Shown: positions 24,901-35,865 of the stretch, piece after piece
How the letters are laid out: each line of letters starts with the position of its first letter
How positions within the stretch are numbered: the stretch's first letter is position 1
Source: Turritopsis dohrnii
Taxonomy: Eukaryota > Cnidaria > Hydrozoa > Anthoathecata > Oceaniidae
Direction of reading: 5' to 3'
Assembly (NCBI GenBank): GCA_027922465.2
Contig: BQMF02000143.1
Coordinates: forward strand, 124,001-188,000
Length of the DNA: 64,000 nucleotides
Program-made: the position numbers and the translations under genes
Notes under the pieces: model-generated
What the model saw: only the letters and a program-made list of their open reading frames with translations
What the model was told of the DNA's origin: nothing
Database searches by the model: none

Positions 24901-27900
24901 AATCACTTTCGAAAAGTTAATTCGAACCCTGAGGGGAGAGGCTGACCCTAGGGGGAGGCCTTTGCTTGGGGGGCAGGGGGTGGAGGACACTATGTGTCAT
25001 AAAGTAGTATGAAACGCTTTTTAACGCAAGTTTTGGTCGAGTGGTCTTAACTGTCTCAGTTTCAAGAAGTTAGATTTTATTTATGATTATTATAATGGTT
25101 TTGTCACGTGAGCCTCCGTTAAGAAGCCTCTGTTAACGACTTTATGAACAGTTTATGGAATAAAATATATATATATATGATGTGGGGAATCATTTATCAT
25201 TATTTCGATTATTGCGAATACTTTAATAAACCCAAGATATCTTTACAATCTGTAGTGAAGTCTCAAAAACATAATAACTTTGAAAACGACGGTATGGCAG
25301 AACCAACGGACAACATCGATGCATCTCAACCACAGAGCTTTTTTACTGTGTGGGTTACTACAGCATTGATCAGTTAACGGAGGCTATGCTGGTATCACAA
25401 AAAAATTCTTCAGTTTCAGACGAAACACTCAGTCTCCGTTAAGAATCTTTTTGTGATACCAGCCTCTGTTAACTGATCAGTGCATCAGAAGTGGTTTTAA
25501 AACTATTGAAAAACACCTAAAAGCCTTTCCTTCGTTGTATATTTGTTTTATAAGAACAGCATCCGTTAACAAATCAGTTTCGTATGTTCAAAACACTCAA
25601 CCTCTGTTAAGAATCTTTTTGTGATATCAGCCTCCGTTAACTGATCAGTGCATCAGAAGAGGTCTTAGATCTTTTGAGAAACATCTAAAGACCTTAACTT
25701 CGTTGTATATTTGTGTTATGAGAGCTACGTTTCTTAACAGGTAGCATGTGTCTAATCTTCAATAATGAAGGTTTCAGTATTTGTTAAATTTTGTTTGAAA
25801 AAACTTATATATATATATACGCGTTCGCCTACGCGTCGGTCATCAGCCGTCATCAGGAGACTGTCAGCCTTGGATCCTCCATCACAGAGGTAAAAACTGT
25901 TTTCGGTGATTTTTGAGTGGTTCCTAAAGATAAATAAGTTCTGAGTAAGTGTTTTGAAATGTTTAAAGAAGTTTTAGGCAGTTTACATTGTCATCTATAA
26001 ATATAATCTTTTAGCATGGTCTCAGGATAAAATATATTAACGGAGGCTTAAAAGAGGCTACTTAACAGAGGGTCACTTGACAAAACCTATTATGATGTAA
26101 CAACTGATACATAAATGAATATTACATCTTTGCACTTTATTAAATGGATCAAGAATTCTAAGTGAAATGATGATGAAGTATGAACTAAGAATATTTAGTA
26201 GTTCAACAGTTACATACATCAACAGTATCACTATCTCCTATTACATTATAATTATGCATTGCATAATTTAGTATGAAAAGCACTCTTGAAATTTTTCAAG
26301 AAAATTTTCACAAATTCTTGAAATTTTTTTCAAATTCTTTTCTTTAATTTTTTTCTAATTTTTTCTAATTTTTTTTTATTTTTTTCTAATTTTCTAATTT
26401 TTTTCTAATTTTTAATTTTTTAATTTTTTAATTTTTTCTTTAATTTTTTTCTTTAATCTTTTTCTTTAATTTTTTTCAAATTCTTGAAAATTTTCACTTT
26501 TATTAAGATGTATATACAATGTTGTAGATAAATATAATTTCATTCTTCTGTTCACCAATTTAAATTTTTTTACACCTAAAGCATATCAAAAGTTATTACC
26601 ATCAGACTAACATTTATATACCTATATATTTTATTAGATTTCGCTAAGCGAAAGATATTGGTTTCGGCGGCGTTCTATCTATCTATCTAATCTATGTACG
26701 GCGAAGGTTTTTTAGTATCGCACTTACTAACATAAAATTCTTTTATTTCTATTTCTTTTTATCCTTGCTCTCATGACCATGATATGTTTTCGTATATTTC
26801 GTGAACTGTAAAGTGTATTTACGACGTAGTCACAAAAAAAAGGATCTTTCTCTAAAGGAAAAGCAAAAAGAAGGGTTTTAATTACTTTTTTGATTCGAAG
26901 TACCACTGTGAAATTTAAATTAAGTGAACTTTAGTGACGCTTGTGATGTTGATATCCTTCGAAGATCAACTGCAGTGAAGAAGAAGCATTACAAGCAGTT
27001 TTAATTTTTAACTCTAGCTTCAAACCGTCTATTACAAACAAACTATTTGTTTGTTATTTGATTTGTTTATTTTGTTTGAGTATTTTGGATAGATTTTCGT
27101 TTTTTAAAATTTTTTCGAACAAATCTTTTTTTCTTATCTTATCTCTTTTGGCTCACGTTTTTCTTATAAAATCATTTTTTAAAAAAAATTCATGGTTGTA
27201 GCTCATACAAGTATATTTCTTTTGTTTCAATTTGTGATGTGATAATAATTGATATTAATAAAGTTAGGTTTACACAATAAAACTTTTTTTATTTCTATGC
27301 TTACACTAGCAGATCTTTTTAACAAAATGCACAGTAGTACAACTAGGCTCAGAAACAGGAAGTTTATGCGGAAATACGAAAACACGTATCACTATGGAGA
27401 CGGGTTTATTATAAATTCCGCTCTGCAACCCAATGAACCCTCAAGTATGTATTTAGAATGGGCGTTATGAGTATGTTTATCTGCCAATTTGAGACCATCA
27501 AAGTTATTGGTGAAAATTCTTATAAAACTGTTTGGAAGAACGAGTCATCACGTGACTAAATGCTCACTATCCCAAACAAATTTAACAAGGTTTACACTGT
27601 CAAGTTTTGATGGTCTCAAATTGGCAGTTAAACTGTATGTTACTTAAAGGTCGCTATTAATAAAAAAACATAAGCGAAATCTTTCGACCATCCGGTCGTC
27701 TTGTTTATTTTTTATACAGTATGAGCCTTTAAAACTGCTGTGCAAAATTCAAAAGTTCAAAACTCTGAAGATGGTTACTGGAATATACATACAGTTTTAA
27801 GAAAAATATTTCAATCATTTTTCTACTTCAAACAAACATGAAGCTTATAGTTATACTATTATTGGATTTCTGCGAAAGCAAGAAATACCTTAAAACCGGC

Positions 27901-30900
27901 TCTGTTCTTTTTGGATTTCTGCGTAAGCAAGAAAGCCTTTACGATCGTCTTTGTTTTTTTTTTTTTTTTTCATCTTACTGTCCAAACCTAGTCATATTTG
28001 TTTCTCCAATTTGATTGGTTCATAAAAAAGCCGTCTCAATCGTGATTGGTACATAATGCCCGATTTCTACGAAAGGGTGCTAATATAGCCACCCTAACTT
28101 CAATAGCGATAGTTTATTGGCTGATTTTCGCCATGCCATGTGATCGTCCACAAAACGTTTTAAAAATGGCAGCGAAAGAACGTGTGTAGTTTGCTAAAAG
28201 TTTCTTTGATGGAAATATGGCTTTAAAAGAAGTTAATACAGCTTATAATTTTATATAAAGAATTGCATTACTGTTGGGAACTTATCATGTTCACAAAATT
28301 AAATTACAGTGTGGTTATTCTGTTTTTTGAAAGAAGTTTTCTTGAAGTTTAAAATATGAAAACAGTGCCAATACATATGGTGTGTGGAAGAAAAGGTATT
28401 TCTTGTTTTATTTTTGCTCCAAGCCTTTTTAAATATGAAAGACCTTCGTGTATTTTGTATGTGTATGCATGTTTGAAGTCAATTTTTAGAAGCTTTTGGA
28501 TTTTTAAAGCTCAGCTTAGCTTCCTTTCAGCTCCTCCCCAACATCACCAACATATGCACTTTATACAGCTATTTATACTATTATTTAGTAGCAATTTTTG
28601 GATGTATTCTGGCTATATCAGCTTATCTTTTTTCTCCCTACGTATGTTGTATTTTTTTAACTTTTAGATTAGATATGAGCTTTAATTTCTAAGTAATTAT
28701 TATTGTGATATTTATATTTTTCATTCTGAGGAGAGATCAATATATATAGAAACTTTATATATATTAGTTTGTGCTGCCCAAACGATATGTTGGTTACCGC
28801 CAGTATACACAATCTTTTTATAGGATTCGTTATATTTAATGTGGTTAAATTAAAGTTTCGTATTGTGTCGATGCACTTTTTTGGAGTACGTGGGTGGCAA
28901 ATATCCAGTAACAATCATTCAGCTTATTCGTACAAAAAAACAGATCTTCATAAATGATCTCCGCGATAGCATAAAGAAAAGCCCCTTTTTTATGTTATGG
29001 TAGGCTGACTTTCTTGACGAAAACATTGTCAGTCGCATCAATATTTTTGTTTATTTAATGCTGATGCTTCTCGAGCTGAATGATGTGACTGTCTTAGTTT
29101 TGCAGGACTAGTGTGCTAGTGTTGCATTTTTGTGGCATTTTCAGCAGCAAAGCTTGCAGAAATCCTTCTGCCCGGTAGGGCATCTTGTTCTTCTTCTTAC
29201 TGTCCAAACCTAGCGGTTTTTTGAAATCTCGTGCGAATGTTTACACGAAGCCAAAGTCACGCATTTCAGTCGAAGAAACTCACAACAAAGAACCAACCAA
29301 AAGGATCCCAAAGCAGCTTTAGTCATTATAATTAAAGAACATGCACATTTCCAAAACTGAAGATGAAGAATAAAATCTGTAGCAGTAATTTATTATTATC
29401 TTATATTATATTATTATGATTCAATGGTGATTTTTCGTTTCATTTTATAAACAGAATGAAAAGGTATGTTTTGTTTTTGAGATTAATGTCTGAAATTTTT
29501 TCTAAAAAAAGAACATTGTTTGTTTCAAATGTGGGCTGTAATACTTTTTAAGCTCTGGATGCGTACAGCTCAGCTTAAGTTCCATCTCAGCTCCAACTGT
29601 CTGCCTACTATGCACCACTTTTTATATCTTTAATGTTTCACTCTAGCTATATTTTAAGCTTATGTGCTTGTATAATACTTTGAAATGCAGTATTGTTTTT
29701 TGTTGGTGATCAGTCGTTTTTAGGTTATCAATGTCTCTAATTATGGGCATCCTTCCTAATTTTGATATGCAATTCGAAACACTTCACATCCTGTAAAAAA
29801 CATTAAACTTTCAGTTTTGTATTTTTCATGATCAAAATTTTTGTTTACTTTTTTGTTTGCAATTAGTCCATTCGTAAAAAGGAAGATTGATAGCAATCTT
29901 AAATGTTTGAAGTTTGTGTATGATTTACTTACGTAATTACTTTGAAATCAGAAATGATCAATGTACACTCATTATTCTGTATACTTTATTCCAAAATAAA
30001 GTAAGTATTTTTCATTCAGATGTAAATAAATATATAGTCTGATGGTATATATAGTTTAAAGTGTTCGTAGTGTCAATAAAGTTTTTGTAGTGTCAATTAT
30101 GCTTTTATGAAGCTCTGAGGAGTACGTATAATATTCTACTTTAGTGTGATAATTCTTTTCTAACTAAGAAGTTGTAAAGTAAGAAGTTTTGAGTCAAAGA
30201 GCTATGTGTTCGTATTAGGGAAAAATGTTTCAATGTTTAAGCCTTTCTAGATACAAAAGATTTTTTTTATTTCTTGTTTGGGTTGTAATACTTTAATACC
30301 GTTTCCTCCTCAGCTCTAACATTAAGTAGTGGTTGTCTGCTCTGCACCACTTTTGATTGATGATTTTCTAGCTAAGTTATACTGACAATGCCCCTATTTA
30401 TGAATGTTGTTCCTAATCACGATTGTTAATGAACAATTACGTTGTGTTCAATTTTTACGTGCTGTGTGGACCCGTGTTTGCCTGTGTTATCTGTTGTGAA
30501 TTTATTCCTGCTTGTATGTGGCTTGTGTGTGGGTCGAGCGTCATATAAACTATTATGTATTTATTATTATTTTATGTTTATTGATTTGTTTGTTGATAAA
30601 TTTTGGTATAAATTTATAGAGCATATACTTTTAATGATCAAGATCTTTGATTACTTTTTGTATTTGCAACATTGGGAATTCTGTTTGTATATAATTAAGA
30701 AGATTGGAAGTACATATCAAATGTTTAAAGCATATTACATGATTTTCATACGTAATCACTGTGATATCAGAAAAGATCAATATAAACTTAATCGTATGTT
30801 GTATACCCAAAATAAACAATGTTTCATGTCATTCAGATGTATATATATATGCAATAAAGTTTTACATAGTATCAATTACACTTTTGGCATGCCTTGTAAA

Positions 30901-33618
30901 GATCATTCAACCTTTTCGAATTTCTAAAAGAATTTTTATAAACTTTTCTTCTATTTTGTTAGATTAAATTAGGTCATTTTGAGTTGATTGTTATGTCATG
31001 TGTTTCTTTTATATATAATTTGTGTATTGTTTATGTAATTATATATAAGAGTACTTTTTACATTTCTCACTCTCATTCAAACATTCAAAAGAGTCAACAT
31101 ATAATTTCAAATCATTTATTCATGAAAATTTTCACTGGTAGCACACCTTTGGCCAGCTGTTTGAACATATTTAACTTCAAAATTCCAATAACAAAGCTCA
31201 TTTTAATTTGTGTGTCACAATCTCACCTGCTGTGTGCAGTCTACACTGAGCAGCAGTCAATGTTGTATTGTATTGTTCAATCATTCAAAATCTTTCAAGT
31301 TTCAAGAATGTTATTGTTAGTCATTTTCATACTTCAGCTGATTTTGCAGAAATCCTTCTGCCCATAAGGGCATCTTGTTAAACTCATAGCCCGGACACAT
31401 TTATTTAAAAATTCAAATTAAATTTAAAACTGGAATAGCTGGAATATAATGATAATTTTTACATGAACATTTAAAAGTATTAAAAGAAACAGTCCAATTC
31501 TTTTTTTTATTTGCTGTGACTTGCTTATACTGTTTTACTCATTCTAAAGAAGAAAAAATGTACGAAATGTACAAATAATGGTACTGAAAACCATACCAAC
31601 ATGTTTTTTATTTTATGTATACTTCAAATGAGGATTTAGAGATTTAATAATTTCAAGTGAAGAGTGATTCCATGTACACGAAAGGGGGTAGCATGGTTTC
31701 ATGAAGAGGTCCACCCCCCAACCCCTAAATATTTAAGGGGCGCTTATTAAAAATTGAAATTGGACTGTTGACGTCCTCAAAAAGTTGGTGAAAGGAAAAG
31801 CTATTTCATTGAACATTAAAACTTCAGAAATAAAGAAGGGAACATTTTCTAAACATTTTTTTACATATATTATGATATACTTTATACTTCATGTATAAAT
31901 ATTTTTAAAAGACAATCTTTTGTTGTTCGTTTTTTCTCCAAAATTCTATTTTACCACCTGGGTGCTTATTAGAGAGGGGCACTTATAAAAATATTTCAAA
32001 ATATTCCCCCCACCGCCATCAATTTTTATAAATAATAGCAAATGGAAAGCATTACTCTGAGGTTTTTGTTTGAGAAGACGTGACCTGCAAGTCCTAGGTA
32101 GTTTATTACTTTATTAAGGTTACACACTGGAAAGTTCATGAATTGGAAATCTGTTCAAACTATAAACAAACGATAATTTTTTCATATGTGAAATGAAGTA
32201 TATACACCTGAAAAAAATCTATTGAATTGTGTATACATTACGTGAATGGTTGCAGATGAATATAGGTTTACAGTGAGCAATTTTTAAATAATATATATAT
32301 TAGTTCTTCAAATTTGTTTATCAAACATCTGTTTTATTCAAAGAACAATGTAAAGCAGGGAAGTACTTCCTTGCCTTAGAATCAAAAGGAACTTTTATGA
32401 ACTGAAAATGTGCAATCTTGGATCAAGTTAAGGGGTCATCCAAATCTGGATTTTGTTTTTAACATTTTGAAAGTTACAGAACTTGGATAAGAAAATCTCA
32501 GGACAGAGGTTCATAATAAGATATATATTATATATATATGATTTATTGATTTAAGTTTAGCCCCCTCAATCAAAAGCTTTTGGGCATGAAGTGGTTCATT
32601 TCTTCATATCTTCTGTATATATTGATTCAAATTGTGTGTATATGACGTGATCATGACGAGTTTAAAGAAGTGAATTTTTTAATCCCTTATTAAATGTACC
32701 TTCCTATTTTTTATATTATATGTCAAACGAACCTAACAATTAATCATTGGAATGTTTCTATGTAAAAACTGATTGAAAAAAAATAACAACTTAAGGTGAT
32801 TCATTATAATGATAAAAATCATATACGATTAATATAACGTAGTTACGATAAAGCTTTTACTTTTCTCAAACCATCCATCCTCATTTATTACAAAAAAAGT
32901 TTCTACAAGCGATTACAACTGACAATGAAATGACACAGCTGATTACATAATGTTGGAAATCCACGATGTTTCAATTTAGCTGTGGTTTGAATCGCTAAAG
33001 AGATAAACAGTAAATGAGAAAAAAAATACCGTCAGAATTATTTTCGTGCAATTGTCAACACAGTGATAAACAAAAAGGTTAAGAATTCATCAGCTTATTA
33101 AAAAAAACTTTCTGGAAAGATATTTTTTTTTCAAAAGCTACTCGGAAGATCTCAATTTTGAGCCCTTGTTTAATAACATATAAGTAAATCGTATAATTAG
33201 ATCAAAGAATTTTCTATGGCTATGATCATGTCATTCTGTCACGAATCTGCTATGAACATATGTCAATTCCTACAAAATGATTTTTTCTGTATAAGGTTTA
33301 TACAGAACGATGTTTCAATTGTAAAATTTCACTTGAAATGGATTCAATTGCAAGGCGATATAAAGTTGCAAACGGTTTTAGATCAGTTCTCGTAAAAAAC
33401 GACCTCTTTCCTATCAGTGTTTTGTTTTGATTTTAGGTATGGCTGGGACAGTTTTAGCTTTGGTACTAGGAATCGGGAATTTCCAGCGTGGTAACCAACG
33501 CAAGCAGCAGATGATGATGCGGGCTCGTGTCTTTGCTCAAGGTGGTACCGTCTTGGCTATTGTGGGTGGACTTTATATCGCTGCTACGAAAGATAAAAAA
33601 GAAAAACGAAAATTTTAG
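21919..33618 (+). CDS. HIGD2A: HIG1-domain protein, HIGD2A-like (2 exons, 102 aa)
   Basis: Exon 1 is 21919-22045 and exon 2 is 33437-33618. The split glycine codon (G|GT) and GT/AG borders join them cleanly. The product has an acidic N-terminal region, RRQKLMRKVKENPLVPIG, a first membrane segment at about residues 44-60, a basic loop (RGNQRKQQMMMRARVFAQGG) and a second membrane segment at about 76-95, ending in KDKKEKRKF. The R-x-R-x-x-A-Q-G signature and ENPLVPIG match the HIG1 family, closest to HIGD2A. In other animals HIGD2A is an inner-mitochondrial-membrane protein helping respiratory supercomplex and cytochrome c oxidase assembly. The length is typical. The oddity is the 11.4 kb intron, made mostly of transposons. 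Confidence 0.88.
22385..22475. mobile_element. Hairpin element, perfect 22-bp inverted repeat
   Basis: AGGGAAAATTTGACACGGTA (22385) is perfectly complementary to TACCGTGTCAAATTTTCCCT (ending 22475), with about 47 bp between the arms. It lies in the HIGD2-like intron. It is either a tiny MITE or a deletion remnant; it could in principle form a hairpin RNA within the pre-mRNA. Confidence 0.7.
23465..24931. mobile_element. TIR transposon with CAGGGTTCGAA ends, TSD AGGGG
   Basis: 1,467 bp starting CAGGGTTCGAAATAACG and ending TTAATTCGAACCCTG, with GTGATTCGTGAA / TTCACGAATCAC just inside. The 5-bp sequence AGGGG flanks both ends (23460-23464, 24932-24936). CAGGG-type termini are common in hAT elements, but a 5-bp duplication is not the usual 8 bp, so the superfamily is uncertain. 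No transposase frame. Confidence 0.7.
24991..25060 (+). repeat. Dispersed repeat, reverse copy at window end
   Basis: GTCATAAAGTAGTATGAAAC followed by GCTTTTTAACGCAAGTTTTGGTC in two words is present in reverse complement at 63925-64000, differing by few bases. The second copy runs off the window, so the size of the unit is unknown. Confidence 0.7.
25097..26087. mobile_element. Mutator-like? TIR element with internal CCTCCGTTAAC repeats
   Basis: 991 bp. The left end GGTTTTGTCACGTGAGCCTC pairs imperfectly with the right end AGGGTCACTTGACAAAACC, and pairing continues through the GTTAAGAAGCCTC block. Flanks are TATTATAAT (left) and TATTATGAT (right), an 8-of-9 match that could be a 9-bp target duplication, as in Mutator-like elements (inference). 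Inside, the word CCTCYGTTAACTGATCAGTG is repeated in both orientations, and TCTTTTTGTGATACCAGCC is repeated directly. Confidence 0.65.
26280..26500. repeat. T-rich low-complexity tract (TTTTTCTAA)n
   Basis: About 220 bp of nearly pure T/A with imperfect TTTTTTCTAA and TTTAATTTTT units, bordered by TTCAAGAAAATTTTC-type words. Simple-sequence DNA in the HIGD2-like intron. Confidence 0.85.
26637..27703. mobile_element. Helentron-like non-autonomous element A
   Basis: About 1,067 bp. It starts GATTTCGC (26637) immediately followed by a small hairpin (TTTCGC-TAA-GCGAAA). Near the end is the complementary GCGAAATC (27674), then the hairpin CGACC-ATCC-GGTCG and a terminal TCTTG at a T-rich target. 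Subterminal short inverted repeats plus a 3' hairpin, without terminal inverted repeats, is the known layout of Helentron-associated elements. This is inferred from structure; no Rep/helicase frame is present. A ~170 bp MITE sits in its 3' part. Confidence 0.55.
27470..27639. mobile_element. ~170 bp MITE, family CTGCCAATTTGAGACCATCA, copy 1
   Basis: Inverted ends CTGCCAATTTGAGACCATCA (27481) and TGATGGTCTCAAATTGGCAG (ends 27627), with outer TATGTTTAT / TTAAACTGTATG. A nearly identical copy of the same length lies in opposite orientation at 63393-63562. The core between CTGCC and GGCAG is 147 bp in both. Confidence 0.85.
27864..31377. mobile_element. Helentron-like element C, host of a nested copy
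   Basis: Two left ends (GGATTTCTGC at 27864 and 27912) and two right ends occur here. The outer right end is GCAGAAATCC (31346) followed by the hairpin TGCCC-ATAA-GGGCA and TCTTG (ends 31377). The inner element (27912-29187) has its own pair. The motif TTACTGTCCAAACCTAG appears both inside the inner left part (about 27975) and just after the inner right end (about 29199), as expected when one family member inserted near the start of another. The interior holds three diverged repeats of a ~1 kb unit. Reading frames here are AT-rich noise. Confidence 0.5.
27912..29187. mobile_element. Helentron-like element B, nested in C
   Basis: Starts GGATTTCTGCGTAAGCAAGA (a 5' hairpin TTTCTGC-GTAA-GCAAGAAA). 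It ends with the complementary GCAGAAATCC (29156), then the hairpin TGCCC-GGTA-GGGCA, then TCTTG. Flanks are T-rich (TTTT before, TTCTTC after), matching the T-T target of Helentrons. No coding capacity was seen. Confidence 0.55.
31378..33436. other. 3' part of the HIGD2-like intron, nothing recognised
   Basis: AT-rich sequence with microsatellite-like TATATA runs near 32290 and 32520. No exon with matching phase was seen between the two HIGD2-like exons. Confidence 0.45.
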
Positions 33619-35283
33619 AATGTCATTATAGAATGTCTATAATGCCTTGGTAGGAAAATATAGCAATGAAAAAGACAAGAGTTCTATTCCCAAAAGGACA
33701 CCTCCAGAATTTTTTACAAATAAATTCTTCTCCCAAAGTATGTAATTTTCGTGAAGTGCTATTCCAATATTTCCAAGAATAACTTATTAAAAAATTGGAA
33801 AAAATCAAGGCGGTTTCTTTTGCTGAGAATGATCAAAAGCATATGTTGCCTTGTGTTATTTCATAGCTTAAAGACCGTAGCCCTGATTCTCGTAACATTT
33901 GACCCTATGTTTTACCACTTAAAAACGATACAAGGATAAAGAATAAGCTTTATAATATGATTACGTATTTGACGACCAGTGGTAAGCAGGTTTGCAAGCA
34001 CCAATTTGTACCAAGAATGACATCTTTGTTATATTTCGTAACTTATATAATCCATCACGCCAGAGCTTTGTATTTTAAATATAAACTCATGTTTGAAAAA
34101 TAAACTCCGCGAAGAATATTTGTGTACTAACTTGTAACTATCCTTTGGATGATAATTTCTCCGTTTGTTTTGGTTTGAAAGGTAACTTCGAAGAAATGTG
34201 TCCGAATTTTCTTTGCCCCTCTTTTTTAGGACTGAAATATTCGTAGTTATTATTATCTGCTGATTATAAAAATAAAGTGTGTTATTTTTACGCGTTACGA
34301 AAAATTCCTCGAAAAGTGTTACTGGATATTTGCGGAGCATATAAGTATTTTTGACTACCGGCCAACGATTTTGAAAACCATTTGTTTACATAATTTTTGG
34401 TGGTGAAACAAGAATATCTAATATTGTGTTTATGTTAATTAAGATCTCTATGTAATCTTTACACTTAAATTGGATTTAATAAATTCGGATGAAATTGAAT
34501 TCGATCATTTAGATCATGTTCAAGTATAAATAGTGGAAATTGACATGGATAGGTCATAAAATATTTGTTGTTATGGTAATGAAATTGATAAATTCTCAAC
34601 GGAAGCGTGGTAACCTTGGACAAAGCATACTGTTTCTTGTCGATTACTGTTTTTAATTAATCGCATTTTTTTCTTACTGTTTTTTTATAACAATTTTTCC
34701 TTTCGTGAAAAGTAAAAAATATCTATTAATATATGTATTAAGTAGCTAAGTCGTGAATCAACAAAAAATCTTTGTATGACCGTGTTGTTTTATTGTTTTT
34801 CTTTTCTTTTTTTTTTCACTGCCTTCTCTTTTTGTGAAGTTAATTCCTTACTAATTCCTAATTATAAATCCATTGATGTAGCTATAAAAATGTTTTTAAC
34901 AAAACTCTCATTCAAATCAAAACGTCATACAACCTATTTTGTATATATCGATGATGTGGTTAAGCATTTTTGTTTAATCTTCTGTGAACAGTGTTAAATG
35001 GAATAAAGGGCTCAAATTTTATGTCGATTCAATTATCATGTACATTTGATATAGCATACATATCATATAGAGAATGTAAGCGTGTGTGCATTTTTTTTTC
35101 TTAGCGTTCGCAGGAAAAAAAAACAAAGAAGATTTCAGAGAAAAAAAAAACATAGTTTATGTGAGGAAAAGCAAAATTACTATCATACAACACGTATCTC
35201 ATCGATTTAATTTTCAACGGTTGTGTCATTTTTTTAAAAAGGTTTTAACTGAGAAGATTTAATCAAGTAAAGATATATGAGAT
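33619..35283. other. Intergenic, HIGD2 3' UTR and transgelin upstream
   Basis: AT-rich. A possible polyadenylation signal AATAAA lies near 34082, but the UTR end is unknown. No gene was recognised. The last ~150 bp include poly-A and poly-T runs upstream of the transgelin start. Confidence 0.45.
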
Positions 35284-35291
35284 ATGGCTAA
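35277..35291 (+). promoter_or_regulatory. Four-codon uORF overlapping the transgelin start
   Basis: ATGAGATATGGCTAA reads M-R-Y-G-stop in one frame and contains the transgelin ATG (35284) in another. If the transcript includes 35277, ribosomes meet this minimal uORF first and terminate just past the true start, allowing re-initiation. Whether the mRNA begins upstream of it cannot be told from DNA. Confidence 0.35.
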
Positions 35292-35865
35292 TCGCCCTAC
35301 AGGTTACGGTCTCTCAGCAGAATTGCAGCGTCAGAGAGCTGAACGATACGATTATGACGACGAACAAGACGCGTTAGCCTGGATGGAAGCAGTCATAGAC
35401 GAAGGTGAAATATTTTTAGGTGTGGACGGATCCAAGAAAACGCGAGACGCTTTGAGAGATGGAGTTTACTTGTGCAAGCTGATGATAGCTTTACATCCCG
35501 GAATCATTAAGAAAATCAACTTTCCGAAATCACCGTTTCTTTGTATGGAAAATATCAGTTTATTCCTAACTGCCTGTAAGAAATACGGTCTGCTAGAACG
35601 AGATCTATTTCAAACAAGTGATTTGTACGACGGAGTAAATATGAACGCCGTTATTAATACGATCCACGCTATTGGCCGAAAAGCACAGACTAATGGTTAT
35701 ATGGGCCCTATACTCGGTCCAAAGGAATCTACCCGAAACCCTAGACAATTTACAGTTGAACAATTGAAGGAATCCGGCACGATTATTGGTTTACAAATGG
35801 GTTCCAACAAAGGTGCTAATCAATCTGGGATAAATTTTGGAAAAACACGCTCGATCTTAGATTAG
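35284..35865 (+). CDS. Transgelin/calponin-family actin-binding protein (193 aa, intronless)
   Basis: A single calponin-homology domain spans about residues 25-133 (ALAWMEAVI, LRDGVYLCKLM, FLTACKKYGL, YDGVNMNAVINTIHAIGR). One C-terminal calponin-like repeat is at about 167-190 (IGLQMGSNKGANQSGI). This CH plus single CLIK-repeat layout and ~190 aa length are those of transgelin/Mp20 proteins, which bind and stabilise actin filaments in muscle-like and motile cells. The start ATG fits the family length. AATAAA is present about 45 bp after the stop. The gene has no intron, unlike PERK or DEPTOR nearby; it could be a retrocopy or lineage-specific intron loss. The orthology class (TAGLN versus Mp20) is not resolved. 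Confidence 0.9.
   Translation: MANRPTGYGLSAELQRQRAERYDYDDEQDALAWMEAVIDEGEIFLGVDGSKKTRDALRDGVYLCKLMIALHPGIIKKINFPKSPFLCMENISLFLTACKKYGLLERDLFQTSDLYDGVNMNAVINTIHAIGRKAQTNGYMGPILGPKESTRNPRQFTVEQLKESGTIIGLQMGSNKGANQSGINFGKTRSILD

Noticed and set aside
30442..30927. 161-residue open frame in the HIGD2-like intron
   Set aside because: Composition is that of AT-rich DNA (Y, F, I, L, C), no domain, and it lies inside a Helentron-like repeat with related non-open copies nearby.
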